Origin: Candidatus Methylopumilus universalis
GTDB taxonomy: Bacteria > Pseudomonadota > Gammaproteobacteria > Burkholderiales > Methylophilaceae
Direction of reading: 5' to 3'
Assembly (NCBI RefSeq): GCF_006365315.1
Contig: NZ_CP040968.1
Coordinates: 682,001 to 746,000, forward strand
Length of the DNA: 64,000 bases
Shown here one piece after another: positions 26,522 through 37,254 of the stretch (positions within the stretch are counted from its first letter, which is position 1; every line of letters starts with the position of its first letter). The notes under the pieces were generated by a model. The model was not told where the DNA came from and searched no databases. It was given only the letters and a program-made list of their open reading frames with translations. Made by a program: the position numbers and the translations under genes.

Positions 26522-28413
26522 TTCTTTTGTGTTGCTTCAAAGAATTTTTGATTAACTGATACACTCGACTTCGCTTTTAATCCTTTCAGATAAGCACTCA
26601 GGTATTCACTTGATAATGCCTCTGTATAACTAGACGCAAATTCTTTTTTATTCTCTTCGTTGTCATCGTTCGGAAATGCTACTTTACTTACTTTAACAAT
26701 CACATAACCGTTATTACCATCTACAAAACCACTATAGCTCGGAAGCTTGTCTGTAGGCATCTTATAAGCGTGATTAGTGACAGCCTGACTCAAGCCTTTT
26801 GTGTTTTTGCGGTCGACTAAAACTGTAGCCTGCCAATCAATTTTACGAGAAGCATCAGCAACAGACTTTAATGCTGCCTCACCTTCAGTAGCTACTAATT
26901 TTTTTGCAGCTTCAAATTTTAAATAATCTTCAATACTCTTTTTAACCTCAGCAAATGGTTTTGTTGATTGCGCTTTGTAATCAACTACACGGGCGGAAAT
27001 TAAGTTATTAGGAGTGACTTCAATCGCTTCAGTATTTCTTCGATCCTTAATTGATTCTTTTGAATATAAAGCATTCATCAGCGCTTCATTTTTAAAAAAT
27101 TTATCTGATTCGTTACGGCTAATCCAATCAGTTTTTTGAATGGGCAGATTAAATTTCTTCGAAACCACATCAAGACTTGAAGACTGCTCGTAAACTTTAT
27201 TACTAAAATCTTCCGCAAGGGCTGCATATTTGTCTTGAGCTTTTTGGTAGATTAATTCGGCTTTAATTTGTGGCTTTATGGCATCGAAACCACCGCCCTC
27301 ACCTATGACTTTTGTTAGCTTAATAATGTGGTAACCAAAGTCAGACTCAACAATACCGCTAATCTCGTTAACTTTCATTGAGAAAACAGCATCATCAAAA
27401 GGCTTAACCATCATGCCACGGCCAAACGCACCCAAGTCACCACCTTTTTTAGCGGATTCAGGATCTTGTGAGTATTTTGTTGCTAGCTCCTCAAATTGCT
27501 TAGGATTCTTTTTAATCTGACCTAAGACATCTTCAGCTTTTGCCTTAGCCTTAGCTTTTTCTGCAGGTGCGGCATTCTTAGATGCAGCTATTAAAATATG
27601 ACTTGCTTCTCTTTGCTGCTGATTTTGATATTTATCTGCATTTGTTTTATAAAAAGCCTTCACTTCATCTTCAGATACAGTAATGCTTGGAAGAATGCTT
27701 GTTAATGAAAATACAACAAATTCGGCTTTCACCTGTTCAGGTGCTAAGAACTTAGATTTATTTTGATCATAGAAAGCCTGCATGTCTTTTTCGGAAATAT
27801 TTGCCTTAGCCATATATTCTTTTGTTTTGAATTCAGCAACAGTCACTTCCCTTTGTTGAGATGTTGCTTTTAATGTTTCTGTTAAATTATTTGGTGGAAT
27901 AAATGTAAGTTTTTGAAGCCCATCTCGCACTTGCTGAATGAGTAAATCGTTTCTGATACTTTCTTCAAATTTCTTAGGGTTAAGCTGATTATTTTGTAGA
28001 ACTTTATCGTAAAGTTCCTGTGAAAACTTTCCATCTTTTTGAAAATCAGGCATACCAATAATATATTGGCTTAGTTGTTGATCTGTGATTTTAAATTGAG
28101 ATTTTTTAATATCATTATTGATTAATTGTTTTGTGATAAGCCCATCAACCACTGACTCTTTGAATTCAAATGAATCAAACATTGCTGGGTCTACTTTCTT
28201 GCCTTCACTCATCATGCGATTACGGACATTTTCAATGGCACGGTTATATTCTGGTAGTGCAATTTTATAACCATCAACTTTAGCAATGCTTAAATTATTG
28301 CCAGCTTGGTTGAGATATGAATCAATGCCAAATAATGCGAAAGGAATAAGAACGAGCGCTAAAATAACTTGGGCAGCCTTAGTTTGAGCGTAACTTCTAA
28401 ATTTGTCTAACAT
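26518..28413 (-). CDS. ppiD: Periplasmic peptidyl-prolyl isomerase PpiD/SurA-like chaperone
   Basis: A 631-residue inner-membrane-anchored periplasmic chaperone. A single helix (about residues 15-30, '[19 protein letters not shown]') anchors the protein. A SurA_N-type chaperone domain spans about 35-230, then a parvulin domain at about 265-370 includes '[10 protein letters not shown]', '[29 protein letters not shown]' and 'FGYHIIKL'. The C-terminal half is helical and rich in Lys, as in PpiD. It receives outer-membrane proteins leaving the Sec translocon in homologues. It lies downstream of the lon-tRNA cluster, in the position where E. coli has ppiD, but is separated from it by a strong terminator. 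Confidence 0.92.
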   Translation of the reverse strand: MLDKFRSYAQTKAAQVILALVLIPFALFGIDSYLNQAGNNLSIAKVDGYKIALPEYNRAIENVRNRMMSEGKKVDPAMFDSFEFKESVVDGLITKQLINNDIKKSQFKITDQQLSQYIIGMPDFQKDGKFSQELYDKVLQNNQLNPKKFEESIRNDLLIQQVRDGLQKLTFIPPNNLTETLKATSQQREVTVAEFKTKEYMAKANISEKDMQAFYDQNKSKFLAPEQVKAEFVVFSLTSILPSITVSEDEVKAFYKTNADKYQNQQQREASHILIAASKNAAPAEKAKAKAKAEDVLGQIKKNPKQFEELATKYSQDPESAKKGGDLGAFGRGMMVKPFDDAVFSMKVNEISGIVESDFGYHIIKLTKVIGEGGGFDAIKPQIKAELIYQKAQDKYAALAEDFSNKVYEQSSSLDVVSKKFNLPIQKTDWISRNESDKFFKNEALMNALYSKESIKDRRNTEAIEVTPNNLISARVVDYKAQSTKPFAEVKKSIEDYLKFEAAKKLVATEGEAALKSVADASRKIDWQATVLVDRKNTKGLSQAVTNHAYKMPTDKLPSYSGFVDGNNGYVIVKVSKVAFPNDDNEENKKEFASSYTEALSSEYLSAYLKGLKAKSSVSVNQKFFEATQKN

Positions 28414-28483
28414 TGGATTTATCCTATTATCTTTATAAGCTTTATGATAAAAAAAGTTACCAAAAAGTTCTCACTGAATGAAC

Positions 28484-28510
28484 AAAAAGGCGAATCTTAA
28501 GATTCGCCTT
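28484..28510 (-). terminator. Rho-independent terminator of the tRNA-Val/tRNA-Asp unit
   Basis: A perfect 24-base palindrome (28487-28510, arms AAGGCGAATCTT and its complement) is followed on the minus strand by a run of five Ts. It begins 8 bases after the 3' end of tRNA-Asp, so it ends the tRNA transcript and insulates ppiD. The symmetrical arms fold through a minimal loop, so the effective stem is about ten pairs. Confidence 0.82.
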
Positions 28511-28517
28511 AATGATT

Positions 28518-28594
28518 TGGCGGAGTGGACGGGACTCGAACCCGCGACCCCCGGCGTGACAGGCCGGTATTCTAACCAACTGAACTACCACTCC
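28518..28594 (-). tRNA. tRNA-Asp (anticodon GTC)
   Basis: A 77-nt cloverleaf beginning GGAGTGG and ending in an encoded CCA. The anticodon stem CCGGC...GCCGG encloses the loop CTGTCAC, so the anticodon is GTC. The T-arm carries GGTTCGAGTCC. The D-arm reads AGTTCAGTTGGTTAGAAT. The U in the acceptor-proximal region and G34 make it a target for queuosine, in line with queG and queD in this window. It lies 18 bases from tRNA-Val on the same transcript. Confidence 0.97.
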
Positions 28595-28612
28595 AAAACT
28601 TGTTACTAAAAT

Positions 28613-28688
28613 TGGTGGGTGCTGACGGGGTCGAACCGCCGACATTCGCCTTGTAAGGGCGACGCTCTACCAACTGAGCTAAGCACCC
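28613..28688 (-). tRNA. tRNA-Val (anticodon TAC)
   Basis: A 76-nt cloverleaf beginning GGGTGCT, with acceptor complement AGCACCC, discriminator A and encoded CCA. The anticodon loop CTTACAA gives TAC. The D-loop has AGCTCAGTTGGTAGAGC and the T-arm has GGTTCGACCC. It is the first of two tRNA genes downstream of lon, ahead of tRNA-Asp, and both share the terminator at 28484-28510. Confidence 0.97.
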
Positions 28689-28697
28689 ATGCACACT

Positions 28698-28739
28698 CGT
28701 TAGTAAGGCGGCTATTTTACAACATAGTCCTTACCAACG
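28698..28739 (-). repeat. Inverted repeat between lon and tRNA-Val
   Basis: Arms of 11 bases, CGTTAGTAAGG at 28698-28708 and CCTTACCAACG at 28729-28739, flank a 20-base AT-rich loop. In minus-strand RNA the one non-complementary position becomes a G-U pair, so the stem forms fully on the lon transcript. There is no T-run after it. It could stabilise or end the lon mRNA, or mark the tRNA promoter (TAAAAT occurs within the loop on the minus strand). In many proteobacteria hupB sits at this place. Confidence 0.45.
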
Positions 28740-28750
28740 CTAGGTTTACG

Positions 28751-31168
28751 CTAATGTGTAATGGATTTTGTGATAGTGCTGGCGTTTTTATGGGGCACAG
28801 GAACGGCTTTTTGGTCCTTTGTGGCAATATTTTTTGGCATTTTAGTCAAAGCAAGCTCTAAAACTTCGTCTATCCAGCGCACAGGATGAATTTCTAAGGC
28901 ATTTTTAACTTCATCAGAAATTTCAGTTAAATCTTTGACATTTTGCTCTGGAATAAGCACGGTTTTGATGCCGCCTCTATGCGCTGCAAGCAGCTTCTCT
29001 TTTAGGCCGCCAATTGGTAAAACTTCACCTCTTAATGTTATTTCCCCTGTCATAGCGACATCAGCTCGGACTGAAATATTAGTTAAGGCCGATACAATCG
29101 CTAAAGTAATGCCAATACCGGCACTTGGGCCATCCTTAGGTGTTGCTCCTTCGGGTAAATGAATATGAATATCATTTTTTTCGTAAAAATTTTCGGCTAT
29201 TCCTAGTTTGTTGGCGCGACTTCTCACAACGCTCATCGCAGCATGAATAGACTCTTGCATGACTTCGCCTAACTTACCTGTAATGATTGTTTTTCCTTTG
29301 CCTTGTAAAACGACAGCCTCAATCGTCAATAATTCTCCTCCGACCTGAGTCCAAGCGAGCCCCGTAACCTGGCCTATTTGATTTTTCTTTGAAGCAAGTC
29401 CAATGTCGTAGACTTTAACGCCTAAATAAGCCTCTAAATTCTTACTATTCACAATGACTTTTTTGAGCGATTTTTTGCTCAATAACTCCTTAACTGCCTT
29501 TCGACATATTTTAGAGATTTCTTGTTCTAATTTTCTAACGCCCGCTTCTCTCGAATAATACTGAATAATTTCTCTTACAACTTTAGAGGTAATGCTAATT
29601 TCAGATTTTTTTAAACCATGCATTTTAAGTTGCTTGGGTAATAAGTATTGCATTGCAATGTTAAGCTTTTCTGCCTCTGTATAACCCGATAGACGAATAA
29701 TCTCCATTCGATCCAAAAGTGGTTCAGGAATATTCATTGAGTTAGCTGTTGCGACAAACATCACATCAGATAAATCATATTCGACTTCTACATAATGATC
29801 TGTAAAAGTATGATTTTGTTCTGGGTCTAAAACCTCTAAGAGCGCTGAGGCTGGATCTCCCCGATAATCTTGACCCATTTTGTCCACTTCATCTAGTAAG
29901 AATAATGGGTTAGTGACTCCAGCTTTAGTCATGCTTTGTAAAACTTTACCGGGCATAGAGCCAATATAAGTTCTTCTATGACCGCGAATCTCTGATTCGT
30001 CTCGCACCCCGCCTAAAGCCATACGAATAAACTTACGATTTACTGCTTTGGCAATACTTTGTCCTAAGGATGTTTTCCCGACACCCGGAGGGCCTACTAA
30101 ACATAAAATAGGCGCTTTCAGTTTATCAACTCGTTGTTGAACTGCAAGATACTCAATAATACGTTCTTTGACTTTCTCGAGACCGTAGTGATCTTCATCC
30201 AAGATCTTTTCTGCAAGTGCTAACTCACGACTAATTTTAGTTTTTTTCTGCCAAGGCAATCCTATTAATGTATCAATATAATTTCTTACTACTGATGCTT
30301 CAGCCGACATTGGCGACATCATTTTTAATTTTTTGAATTCAGACGTAGCTTTATCGAGAGCCTCTTTTGACATGCCAGATTCTTGAATGCGTTTTTCAAG
30401 CTCATCTAAATCCGCGCCTTCATCTTGCTCACCCAATTCCTTTTGAATGGCTTTGACTTGTTCATTAAGATAGTATTCCCTTTGACTTTTTTCCATTTGA
30501 CGCTTAACACGACCACGAATTCTTTTTTCGACTTGAAGAATATCAATTTCAGATTCCATGATCTTCAGAAGATGATCCAAACGATTTTTAATTTTTAATG
30601 TTTCTAAAATCGTTTGCTTCTCTTCTAACTTTAACGTGAGATGCGCTGCGATCATATCTGCCAGCCTGCCAGGATCTGTAATAGCAGCAAGAGATGTTAA
30701 GATTTCAGGAGGAATTTTTTTATTTAATTTAACGTATTGATCAAACTGTGAGAATACTGTCCTCATTAATGCTAATGATTCTTTATCTTTAGGTTCAGGG
30801 ATATTGATTTCATCGAATCGAGCGACGAAACAAGCCTCTTGGTCAAGTACTTCTTTAATTTTTACACGGCTTAAACCTTCAACCAGAACCTTGACTGTGC
30901 CATCAGGTAATTTAAGCATCTGAAGAATAGATGCAACAGTGCCGTATTCGTAAAGATCTTTGGCATCAGGCTCATCTTTGCTTGCAGATTTTTGAGCTAC
31001 TAAAATTATTTTTTTATCTTTATCAGATGCAATTTCTAAAGCTTTTACAGATTTTGTTCGTCCAACAAAAAGTGGAATCACAAGATGCGGATAAACAACT
31101 ACATCCCTTAAAGGTAAGAGGGGCATGAAATCTTGCTGGGGATCTTTAATTTTAATTTCTTGAGCCAT
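28751..31168 (-). CDS. lon: ATP-dependent protease Lon
   Basis: A cytosolic AAA+ serine protease that degrades misfolded and regulatory proteins. The 805-residue protein has an N-terminal LON substrate domain (about 15-210) and a coiled-coil region near 240-290. The AAA+ module has Walker A '[12 protein letters not shown]' near residue 365 and Walker B '[12 protein letters not shown]' near 428. The C-terminal S16 protease domain has the nucleophile Ser in '[12 protein letters not shown]' and the Lys in '[14 protein letters not shown]'. It is third in the clpP-clpX-lon series but has an 83-base upstream gap holding a sigma-32-like promoter, so it can be induced alone by heat. Confidence 0.97.
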   Translation of the reverse strand: MAQEIKIKDPQQDFMPLLPLRDVVVYPHLVIPLFVGRTKSVKALEIASDKDKKIILVAQKSASKDEPDAKDLYEYGTVASILQMLKLPDGTVKVLVEGLSRVKIKEVLDQEACFVARFDEINIPEPKDKESLALMRTVFSQFDQYVKLNKKIPPEILTSLAAITDPGRLADMIAAHLTLKLEEKQTILETLKIKNRLDHLLKIMESEIDILQVEKRIRGRVKRQMEKSQREYYLNEQVKAIQKELGEQDEGADLDELEKRIQESGMSKEALDKATSEFKKLKMMSPMSAEASVVRNYIDTLIGLPWQKKTKISRELALAEKILDEDHYGLEKVKERIIEYLAVQQRVDKLKAPILCLVGPPGVGKTSLGQSIAKAVNRKFIRMALGGVRDESEIRGHRRTYIGSMPGKVLQSMTKAGVTNPLFLLDEVDKMGQDYRGDPASALLEVLDPEQNHTFTDHYVEVEYDLSDVMFVATANSMNIPEPLLDRMEIIRLSGYTEAEKLNIAMQYLLPKQLKMHGLKKSEISITSKVVREIIQYYSREAGVRKLEQEISKICRKAVKELLSKKSLKKVIVNSKNLEAYLGVKVYDIGLASKKNQIGQVTGLAWTQVGGELLTIEAVVLQGKGKTIITGKLGEVMQESIHAAMSVVRSRANKLGIAENFYEKNDIHIHLPEGATPKDGPSAGIGITLAIVSALTNISVRADVAMTGEITLRGEVLPIGGLKEKLLAAHRGGIKTVLIPEQNVKDLTEISDEVKNALEIHPVRWIDEVLELALTKMPKNIATKDQKAVPVPHKNASTITKSITH

Positions 31169-31200
31169 TAGGAGCTTTCATAAGCGTTAATTAATCTTAA

Positions 31201-31228
31201 ACATTGGGTCAGTTTATAATATTTCAAG
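31201..31228 (-). promoter_or_regulatory. Sigma-32 (heat-shock) type promoter for lon
   Basis: On the minus strand the sequence reads CTTGAAA (31228-31222), then 13 bases, then CCCAATGT (31208-31201). This closely matches the heat-shock consensus CTTGAA / CCCCATnT. It lies about 30-60 bases upstream of the lon start, in the only sizeable gap of the clpX-lon region. Lon is a classic RpoH regulon member in E. coli, which supports the reading. Confidence 0.65.
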
Positions 31229-31251
31229 GCCTTACTGACCAACTGCGAAGC

Positions 31252-32532
31252 TTATTTTTTTCCTGAAACTTGTTTCTTTTCTGAGAATAAAAGTATAGGT
31301 TTGCTTGATTGTTCGATCACACCATCATCAATGACAACCTTTTCAAGATTCTTAATTGAGGGTAATTCATACATCGTATCTAATAAAACATGCTCCATAA
31401 TTGAGCGAAGACCGCGCGCTCCTGTTTTTCTTTCTAGCGCTTTTTTTGCAATTAGCCTGAGTGCTGAAGTTCTAAATTCTAGCGATACATGTTCCATCGC
31501 GAAAAGTTTAATATATTGTTTGGTTAACGCATTTTTAGGCTCGGTAAGAATCTGAACTAGAGCATCTTCACTTAAGGACTCAAGAGTTGCAACAACCGGA
31601 AGTCTTCCTATAAATTCAGGAATTAAACCAAATTTAATTAGATCTTCCGGCTCAACATCTTTAATGACATCACCGATTACTTTAGCATCTGCCTTACTAT
31701 TTACTTGAGCTCCAAAACCAATGCCACCTTTTTCTGATCTTTGTTTAATAATTTTTTCTAGCCCATCAAAAGCACCACCGCAAATAAACAATATATTTGT
31801 AGTGTCGAGCTGAACAAATTCTTGATTTGGATGTTTGCGACCACCCTGAGGCGGAACTGAAGCGACAGTGCCCTCGATAAGTTTTAAAAGAGCTTGCTGA
31901 ACACCCTCTCCTGATACATCTCTTGTAATTGAAGGATTTTCAGATTTTCTTGAAATTTTATCGACTTCATCGATATAAACAATCCCTCTTTGGGCCTTTT
32001 CAATATCGTAATCACATTTTTGTAATAATTTTTGCATGATATTTTCAACATCTTCACCAACATAACCAGCTTCAGTAAGTGTTGTTGCATCTGCCATTAC
32101 AAAAGGAACATCAAGTAATTTTGCTAGCGTTTGTGCTAAAAGTGTTTTTCCGGAACCTGTGGGACCAATAAGAAGAATATTACTTTTTGAAATTTCAACA
32201 TCTTTGTGTTCAATATCTACCTCATAATTACTATCTCTAAGTCTTTTGTAATGGTTGTAAACAGCCACAGCTAAAGTTTTTTTAGCGCTTGTTTGTCCAA
32301 TGACATGCTCATCAAGTTGATCACAAATTTCTTTTGGTGTGGGAAGCTGATCGTGGTCTTTAGCTTCTTTTGAAGGGCTTTTAACTTCTTCTTTAATAAT
32401 GTCATTACATAAATCAACGCACTCATCACAGATGAAGACAGAAGGACCTGCAATTAGTTTTTTTACCTCATGCTGACTTTTGCCACAGAATGAGCAATAG
32501 AGTAATTTTTCGTTATCGCTTTTAGTAGCCAT
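31252..32532 (-). CDS. clpX: ATP-dependent Clp protease ATP-binding subunit ClpX
   Basis: ClpX unfolds tagged substrates, including ssrA-tagged proteins, and feeds them to ClpP. The 426-residue protein has an N-terminal zinc-binding domain with four cysteines in 'CSFCGKSQ' and 'CDECVDLC' (residues 13-42). Walker A is '[16 protein letters not shown]' near 120, the pore loop is 'GYVGEDVE' near 152, Walker B is '[10 protein letters not shown]' near 184, and sensor/arginine-finger segments include 'GRLPVVATL' and 'TGARGLRSI'. The IGF-type ClpP-docking loop reads '[11 protein letters not shown]' near 267. The gene follows clpP by 12 bases. Confidence 0.97.
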   Translation of the reverse strand: MATKSDNEKLLYCSFCGKSQHEVKKLIAGPSVFICDECVDLCNDIIKEEVKSPSKEAKDHDQLPTPKEICDQLDEHVIGQTSAKKTLAVAVYNHYKRLRDSNYEVDIEHKDVEISKSNILLIGPTGSGKTLLAQTLAKLLDVPFVMADATTLTEAGYVGEDVENIMQKLLQKCDYDIEKAQRGIVYIDEVDKISRKSENPSITRDVSGEGVQQALLKLIEGTVASVPPQGGRKHPNQEFVQLDTTNILFICGGAFDGLEKIIKQRSEKGGIGFGAQVNSKADAKVIGDVIKDVEPEDLIKFGLIPEFIGRLPVVATLESLSEDALVQILTEPKNALTKQYIKLFAMEHVSLEFRTSALRLIAKKALERKTGARGLRSIMEHVLLDTMYELPSIKNLEKVVIDDGVIEQSSKPILLFSEKKQVSGKK

Positions 32533-32544
32533 AAATAGATAACA

Positions 32545-33162
32545 TCAAATGACTTGGGATCTCTTTGAAATAACTTGGTCTACCATACCATAATCTACAG
32601 ATTGCTCAGCACTTAAGAAGTTATCTCTATCTGTATCAGCAGCAATTTTTTTAAGTGTTTGCCCAGTATGGGTTGCTAGGATTTGATTTAACTTTTCTTT
32701 TAAAAATAAAATTTCTTTTGCGTGTATTTCTATGTCTGATGCTTGCCCTTGGAATCCACCTAAAGGCTGATGAATCATTACGCGAGAATTAGGTAAACAG
32801 AACCGTTTTCCTTTTTGCCCTGCAGCAAGTAATAAAGCACCCATGCTGGCCGCTTGCCCGATACATAAAGTACTTACATCAGGTTTAATAAATTGCATTG
32901 TGTCGTAAATAGCCATTCCTGCCGTGACAGAACCGCCTGGGGAATTGATATACAAAGAGATGTCTTTATCGGGATTGTCTGCTTCTAGAAAAAGTAACTG
33001 GGCAACAATAACATTCGCTGTCATGTCATCTACGGGACCTACTAAAAAAATGACACGCTCTCTTAAGAGTCGCGAATATATATCGTAAGCTCTCTCACCT
33101 CGACCGCTTTGCTCAATCACCATAGGCACATAGCCTAAATTATTTGGGGTTGTATAAGCCAT
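32545..33162 (-). CDS. clpP: ATP-dependent Clp protease proteolytic subunit ClpP
   Basis: ClpP forms the tetradecameric serine protease barrel partnered by ClpX. The 205-residue protein has the catalytic Ser in '[14 protein letters not shown]', His in 'VMIHQPLGG' and Asp in '[12 protein letters not shown]'. '[19 protein letters not shown]' is the oxyanion-hole region. A short N-terminal propeptide precedes '[19 protein letters not shown]'. It begins 2 bases after tig ends and is followed by clpX, so tig-clpP-clpX form one unit. Confidence 0.97.
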   Translation of the reverse strand: MAYTTPNNLGYVPMVIEQSGRGERAYDIYSRLLRERVIFLVGPVDDMTANVIVAQLLFLEADNPDKDISLYINSPGGSVTAGMAIYDTMQFIKPDVSTLCIGQAASMGALLLAAGQKGKRFCLPNSRVMIHQPLGGFQGQASDIEIHAKEILFLKEKLNQILATHTGQTLKKIAADTDRDNFLSAEQSVDYGMVDQVISKRSQVI

Positions 33163-33164
33163 AA

Positions 33165-34478
33165 TTATGCTTTAGCTGGTCCAGACATAAGCTCATCAAA
33201 TGTTGTTTTTTTGTTTTGCACTTTACACTGCGTCATAAACCACTCAACTACATTTACTTCAGTTGCAAGAGCTGTTGGCTCTTCAAGTCTTGAAGGTTCG
33301 GCATAAAACCATTGAACGGCTTCTTCTGTGTCATCAAAATTAAGTGCAAACTCATTCACCATCGCTTTAATTTGATCTGCAGTAGCGCGCAAATTATTTT
33401 TTTCTACAATTTCAGCGAGAATAAGTCTGAGCTTGCATGTTTTCTTCGCTTGATCTTCAAACATTGAGGGTTCTAATTTGAATTGTTTTAAATCAGCTCC
33501 ACGCTGTTTTAAATTAGCGTAGGTCGATTGAGCCATGCGGTTGATTTCAACATTAATTAATGTTTTAGGTAAATCTGCCTTACAAATATCTAATAACTGA
33601 GTAAATACCTGCTCTTTTAATTTAATTTTTACTCTTTTGTCTAATTCTTGCTCCAGACTTTGTTTAATTTCTTCACGCATTTGATCAACATTACCATCAA
33701 CAACGCCTAGCGATTGCGCAAACTGCGCATTAACTTCTGGAAGCTTAGGTTTTGCAATTAAAATAAAATTCACATTATATTGAACTGTTTTTCCTGCTAA
33801 TTCTTTGGGGTTATGTGTTTCTGGATAATTCACTTCAAATGTTTTGGACTCACCTGCTTTTCCACCTACAAGATGATCATCAAAAATTGCAAAACGAGAA
33901 TCGTCACCAAGGATAATCTGAATAGGTTTATCGCCTGTCGTTTCGACTTGTTTGTCATTAATAAAGGAAGTTAAAGTTAAAGTAAGTCGATCGCCTTTAG
34001 CGGAAGCTTCTTTAGACTCAATAAATTGGGCTCTTTGTTTAAGAAGGACATCGATGGTTTTATTCACATCTTTATCGGTAATTTGAGCGTCAGGCTTATC
34101 AATTGAAGCAGCTTTAAAGTCGCCTAAAGTGACTTCAGGGAATACTTCGAATGTCGCTGTATATTCAAAATCTTCATTTACTTGATTAAGGGGCTTATGC
34201 TGAATATTAGGCATGCCAACAACACGCAGTTTATTTTCTTGAATAGCTTGGCCAAATGAAGTCTCAATAGCTTCAGAGAAAACTTCTTCTTTTACTTGAG
34301 GACCATATTGTTGCTCAATCATTTTTAGAGGCGCTTTACCGGGTCTAAAACCAGGAACTTTTGCTGTTCGAGTTAGACGTTGAAAACGACTCGACATCTC
34401 TTTTTGAAGAGGTTCGACAGGCACTTTAACGGTTATGCGTCTTTCTAAATTACTTAATGTTTCAACTGCTGTAGCCAT
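33165..34478 (-). CDS. tig: Trigger factor
   Basis: The ribosome-bound chaperone and prolyl isomerase that first meets nascent chains. The 437-residue protein has an N-terminal ribosome-binding domain with the signature '[17 protein letters not shown]' near residues 44-60. An FKBP-like PPIase domain is at about 155-245 and a helical C-terminal chaperone domain covers the rest. It follows tRNA-Leu by 28 bases with no terminator between them, so tRNA-Leu is probably processed from the same transcript. clpP follows after 2 bases. Confidence 0.95.
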   Translation of the reverse strand: MATAVETLSNLERRITVKVPVEPLQKEMSSRFQRLTRTAKVPGFRPGKAPLKMIEQQYGPQVKEEVFSEAIETSFGQAIQENKLRVVGMPNIQHKPLNQVNEDFEYTATFEVFPEVTLGDFKAASIDKPDAQITDKDVNKTIDVLLKQRAQFIESKEASAKGDRLTLTLTSFINDKQVETTGDKPIQIILGDDSRFAIFDDHLVGGKAGESKTFEVNYPETHNPKELAGKTVQYNVNFILIAKPKLPEVNAQFAQSLGVVDGNVDQMREEIKQSLEQELDKRVKIKLKEQVFTQLLDICKADLPKTLINVEINRMAQSTYANLKQRGADLKQFKLEPSMFEDQAKKTCKLRLILAEIVEKNNLRATADQIKAMVNEFALNFDDTEEAVQWFYAEPSRLEEPTALATEVNVVEWFMTQCKVQNKKTTFDELMSGPAKA

Positions 34479-34506
34479 ACTTAAAATTCCCTAAAATTCA
34501 TATCTG

Positions 34507-34591
34507 TGGTGCGAAAGGAGAGACTCGAACTCTCACGCCTTGCGGCGCTGGAACCTAAATCCAGTGCGTCTACCAATTCCGCCACTCTCGC
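34507..34591 (-). tRNA. tRNA-Leu (anticodon TAG)
   Basis: An 85-nt class II tRNA beginning GCGAGAG, with an encoded CCA at its 3' end. The anticodon stem CTGGA...TCCAG encloses loop TTTAGGT, so the anticodon is TAG. A long variable arm (CGCCGCAAGGCG) and the T-arm GAGTTCGAGTCTC fit tRNA-Leu. It lies directly upstream of tig on the same strand. An AT-rich palindrome, GTTATATATAAC at 34605-34616, sits just before its 5' end and may be part of its promoter. Confidence 0.96.
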
Positions 34592-34757
34592 GATGATTAA
34601 AAAAGTTATATATAACAAAAATTTAGCTCTATTTTATAACAAGTTAGTCTTTATCTAAAAGGAATAATTCAATGAATCAATGAAATACGTAGATATTTTG
34701 ATTTAAGATGTCATAAATTATTAGAAACTATAAAGTCACAAACCCAAAAGATTCAAA

Positions 34758-36185
34758 TTGAAAACACGAGCCCTTAAATTGCAATTTCTCCCGTCCCTAT
34801 TTTTCGTATGTCTTATGGCGTTCTATCTATCGGGCTGCAATTTTATCAGTTATGAGACCAAACCTATTGCGAATCAACAGGTTATTGAAAAAATCACCGC
34901 CAAAGATCCAGAAGATCCGAGATTTAAAGAATTTTTAAAAATTCAGGGATTTAAGGAGGATAGCCTTCCAATTAAAGAATGGGGGCTTAATGAGCTTATG
35001 CTTTGCGCACTTTTTTTCAACCCAAGAATTGAAATTGCAAAAAAAGAATGGGATGTTGCAAAAATTCAAGAAATGATCGCTCCAATTAAAGCGCCCTCCT
35101 CTGTTGGTTTTGAAAGCGGCAGACAAACTACAGGCGTCAAAGAAAACTCAAGAGATGCTTTTGGATTAAGTTTAACAACGTTATTTGAAACAGCTGATAA
35201 AGCTAAAATTAGAGAGGAAAGAGCAAGAAATCAGTCTTTGATCAAACGCTTAGAGCTAAGAAAGCTCGCATGGGATATTAAAACAGATCTCACTTTAAAT
35301 TATCATCGCTATCATCAACTGCTTCTAAATCTTCAAATAATAAGAAGCGAAATTAAACTGCAAAATGAAATCTTAAATATGTTGAAAAAAAGAAAGTCAC
35401 TTGGGCTAAGTTCATCAATAGATAGCAATTTCAATCAAATTGAACTGAATAAAAACATACAAAAATTAAATGAGGAGCAATACCAACTTAATGAAACGAA
35501 ATCAAAATTAGCCTCGATTTTAGGTATATCAGCAGAAAAACTTAATACAATGAGAATTGCAAATATAAATATGGATCAAAGCATTGAGATCTTTAGCAAA
35601 ACGCTTGATGATGAAACAAAACAACGAGATGTTATCAATCTTGGGCTTTTTAATCGTATTGATTTAAGAATAGCTTTAGCAAAATATGCAGTTTCAGAAT
35701 CGCAACTAAAATTAAATGTAGCAAATCAATATCCAGATATTAGATTTTCACCTGCTTATATTTTTGATTACGGATCCAGCAAATGGCTTCTTGGTGTAAC
35801 TTCACTGATTCCAACAGTGGAAAAAAATAAAAATCTAGTTGAAGAAGCAAAAAAACTAAGGGACATTGAAAGCTTACAAGTTGAAAAAATCCAAACGTCT
35901 ATCATTAATGAACTTGCAAAACTAAGAGATAATTATATAAATGCTAAAGATATGGTGCGAAAAGATACTGAAGATCTATCAGCTGCAAATGAGTTAGAAA
36001 ATTCAATTGAAAGTAAATTTAACCAGGGTGAAATTGACCGAATTGAATTAACTCAACAAAAATTAATTACTATGCAATATAAGCGAAGATTTTATACCAA
36101 CAAAATTACACTAATGAAAATAGGATTTGATTTTGAAGCGCTTTTACAAGAACCTCTAAACACTAATAAAAATAATGAAAAATAA
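34758..36185 (+). CDS. TolC-family outer-membrane efflux lipoprotein
   Basis: A 475-residue outer-membrane factor for the RND pump encoded just downstream. The signal peptide carries a lipobox 'LSGC' with the cysteine near residue 27, so the protein is lipid-anchored. The rest is rich in long amphipathic helices typical of the TolC tunnel, with two OEP repeats (about 75-255 and 290-465) such as 'LTLNYHRYHQLLLNLQIIRSE' near residue 185. The predicted start is TTG, with no ATG at a better place before the signal peptide. The next gene overlaps its 3' end by 11 bases. The 166 bases upstream separate it from tRNA-Leu and must hold the operon promoter. Confidence 0.84.
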   Translation: MKTRALKLQFLPSLFFVCLMAFYLSGCNFISYETKPIANQQVIEKITAKDPEDPRFKEFLKIQGFKEDSLPIKEWGLNELMLCALFFNPRIEIAKKEWDVAKIQEMIAPIKAPSSVGFESGRQTTGVKENSRDAFGLSLTTLFETADKAKIREERARNQSLIKRLELRKLAWDIKTDLTLNYHRYHQLLLNLQIIRSEIKLQNEILNMLKKRKSLGLSSSIDSNFNQIELNKNIQKLNEEQYQLNETKSKLASILGISAEKLNTMRIANINMDQSIEIFSKTLDDETKQRDVINLGLFNRIDLRIALAKYAVSESQLKLNVANQYPDIRFSPAYIFDYGSSKWLLGVTSLIPTVEKNKNLVEEAKKLRDIESLQVEKIQTSIINELAKLRDNYINAKDMVRKDTEDLSAANELENSIESKFNQGEIDRIELTQQKLITMQYKRRFYTNKITLMKIGFDFEALLQEPLNTNKNNEK

Positions 36186-37248
36186 ACTGAATGCCTTTCT
36201 TGTAATCCAAGCGATACTAATCCTGATTCTGGTTTGGTTATTAACTTATTTCGGCCGAGATGAATTTAACAACATAAAACCTAATTCAGATATTTCAAAA
36301 AACACTCAAAGTTTAATAAAGTCAGCCAATGGGGTTAACTATATAACTCTTAGCCCAGAAATACAGTCAAATAGTGGAATAAAGACCCAACCAGTTCAAA
36401 CTTCAGATTACATAAAGAATCTTACAAATTATGCAACAGTCCTTAGCATTGACTTATTGATTGAACAAAAAAATAGATTTAATGAAATTAAAAATCAAAT
36501 AAGCCTCTTATCCAATGAGTTAGAAAGGGATAAAAAAAATTACGAAAGATTCAAAGCTCTTAATGATGACAATAAAAACGTATCAGACAAAGCTTTACAA
36601 GAAATGAAAGTCAATTTTGAAAATACAAAAATAAAACTTCAGACCACCCAAGAACTTATAACTGGGATTAAGCAAAATATTAGAGCTCAATGGGGAGAAA
36701 TAATACTATCGATGATTGATGCTGGGGCACGAAAAGAATTATTTGAATTTCTTGTTCAAGGAAAAGCAAGGATTATAAAAGTAACATTACCTGAACATGC
36801 TGATAATCAACCTCCGAAAAATATTAGTTTAGCTTTAATCGACAATCTAAATGAAAAATTTTTAGCAAGTTATCTCGCAGAATCGCCTACATTAGATAAG
36901 TCGATAAAAGGAAAAACTTATTTTTATATTGTTTACAGCAATCAATTAAGAATTGATTCAAAAGTAATTGCCAATCAAGTTCAAGATAAACTATCTTCTG
37001 AATCCGGCAAGTACTTAGCAATTCCAAAAGAAGCAGTAATATGGAACTCAGGGCAAGCATGGGTTTACGTTCAATCAAGTGAAAATAAATTTTTCCGTAA
37101 ATCTATTGAAACAAGTACTGAGAGCTCAGATGGTTGGATTGTCAAAGAGAATCAAATTAAAGAAAATGACCTTATTGTAATTAATGGCGCTCAACTTTTA
37201 CTCTCGGAAGAATTTAAATATCAAATAAAAAATGAAAACGATGATTAA
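36175..37248 (+). CDS. Probable periplasmic adaptor (membrane fusion) protein of an RND efflux pump, atypical
   Basis: A 357-residue protein between the TolC-like and RND genes, so by position the membrane-fusion adaptor. An N-terminal helix (residues 6-25) anchors it in the inner membrane. Residues about 95-175 are strongly helical and charged, a short coiled-coil hairpin. The C-terminal third ('LAIPKEAVIWNSGQAWVYVQSSENKFFRKSIETS', near 290-320) matches the adaptor beta-barrel/membrane-proximal region. I cannot see the clear paired lipoyl half-motifs of classical HlyD/CusB proteins, and there are no metal-binding Met or His clusters. It starts 11 bases inside the upstream gene and ends 6 bases before the pump gene. 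Confidence 0.68.
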   Translation: MKNKLNAFLVIQAILILILVWLLTYFGRDEFNNIKPNSDISKNTQSLIKSANGVNYITLSPEIQSNSGIKTQPVQTSDYIKNLTNYATVLSIDLLIEQKNRFNEIKNQISLLSNELERDKKNYERFKALNDDNKNVSDKALQEMKVNFENTKIKLQTTQELITGIKQNIRAQWGEIILSMIDAGARKELFEFLVQGKARIIKVTLPEHADNQPPKNISLALIDNLNEKFLASYLAESPTLDKSIKGKTYFYIVYSNQLRIDSKVIANQVQDKLSSESGKYLAIPKEAVIWNSGQAWVYVQSSENKFFRKSIETSTESSDGWIVKENQIKENDLIVINGAQLLLSEEFKYQIKNENDD

Positions 37249-37254
37249 ATCAAA

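Noticed and set aside
28457-28861. Short frames running through the tRNA-Asp and tRNA-Val genes on both strands
   Set aside because: The DNA is fully explained by two tRNA cloverleafs and a terminator; the translated products only reflect tRNA sequence.
34605-34616. Palindrome GTTATATATAAC next to tRNA-Leu
   Set aside because: Simple AT alternation in an AT-rich promoter region; not reported as a separate operator.
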